Notes under the pieces: model-generated | What the model was told of the DNA's origin: nothing | Database searches by the model: none | What the model saw: only the letters and a program-made list of their open reading frames with translations | Shown: in pieces, positions 37,250 through 37,356 of the stretch | Position numbering within the stretch: position 1 is the stretch's first letter | Layout of the letters: each line of letters starts with the position of its first letter | Program-made: the position numbers and the translations under genes | Origin: Alphaproteobacteria bacterium | Lineage (GTDB): Bacteria; Pseudomonadota; Alphaproteobacteria; Rhodospirillales; Magnetovibrionaceae | Length of the DNA: 37,356 nucleotides | Assembly: GCA_015231605.1 (NCBI GenBank) | Contig: JADGBG010000016.1 | Location: 1-37,356, forward strand | Direction: 5' to 3'

Positions 37250-37356
37250 ATGATGGTGAACGAAACGCCCCGGGAAAGCCTGCTCACGCCGCGCGGTCTG
37301 TTGGCCGTGTGCGTGTTGTTCATGGTGGCGTGCTGGGGGAAGTTTCTGTTGCCCGC
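37250..37356 (+). CDS. N-terminal end of a membrane protein (partial)
   Basis: A frame opens at ATG 37250 (alternatives 37253 or GTG 37256) behind CGGGAGAG and runs off the window end. It reads MMVNETPRESLLTPRGLL followed by a hydrophobic helix (AVCVLFMVACWGKFLLP), suggesting a single- or multi-pass membrane protein. The partial sequence is too short to assign a family. Confidence 0.55.
   Translation, partial: MMVNETPRESLLTPRGLLAVCVLFMVACWGKFLLP

Overview
The window is high-GC, densely packed DNA that fits an alphaproteobacterium of the Rhodospirillales type. The signs are the thrC / M16-peptidase pair, the TPR-protein / ispE pair, a DUF3126 gene, a DsbD/ScsB-like protein next to a Prx5-type peroxiredoxin, and many sensor kinases. 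A dissimilatory-type ATP sulfurylase (sat) and a secreted Gly/Tyr/Trp-rich protein resembling sulfur globule proteins suggest a sulfur-oxidising lifestyle. That lifestyle is inferred, not proven.

Layout. (1) 1-2.7 kb: the 3' end of rnhA, then five translationally coupled lipoprotein genes, four of them mutual paralogues, closed by a hairpin. (2) 2.7-6.5 kb: a small secreted protein with a CRP-like palindrome upstream, peroxiredoxin, DsbD/ScsB-like reductase and YqgE. (3) 6.5-12.3 kb: a Tll0287-type sensor kinase with a CXXCH motif, M16 peptidase, thrC and an LrgA/LrgB pair. (4) 12.2-17.6 kb: a decayed receiver-PAS gene, the sulfur-globule-like gene with its own promoter and terminator, a two-PAS histidine kinase, a glycerophosphodiesterase and a thioredoxin. 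(5) 17.7-21.3 kb: NnrS, two small genes, a nucleotide-sugar dehydrogenase, and tRNA-Gly(CCC) and tRNA-Gln(TTG). (6) 21.3-30.2 kb: ispE, a TPR protein, a lone receiver, an MFS transporter, sat, a class II aldolase fused to a Dabb domain, a MazG-like pyrophosphohydrolase and a CpdA-like phosphoesterase.

(7) 30.2-37.1 kb is the accessory part. It is a phage-derived cassette with a LexA/CI-like S24 repressor, a palindromic operator over a divergent promoter, two small genes, and then a podovirus-type head module: small protein, portal, Bbp19-like protein, scaffold, and a peptidoglycan-binding/MuF-motif protein. No terminase, major capsid, tail or integrase gene is present. A promoter plus leader of about 72 bp, sharing an identical 26-bp segment, occurs twice, on either side of the repressor and small genes. 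Each copy runs straight into terminators, and the second stands in front of the head genes. The cassette ends in an AT-richer convergent pair: the variable C-terminal part of the MuF protein against a secreted Sel1-repeat protein. The architecture recalls a MuF-type polymorphic toxin module.

The most promising unusual items are the duplicated promoter-leader-terminator units, the MuF/Sel1 pair, the lipoprotein cluster, the sulfur-globule-like protein and the aldolase-Dabb fusion. All assignments come from reading the sequence; no database search was possible.
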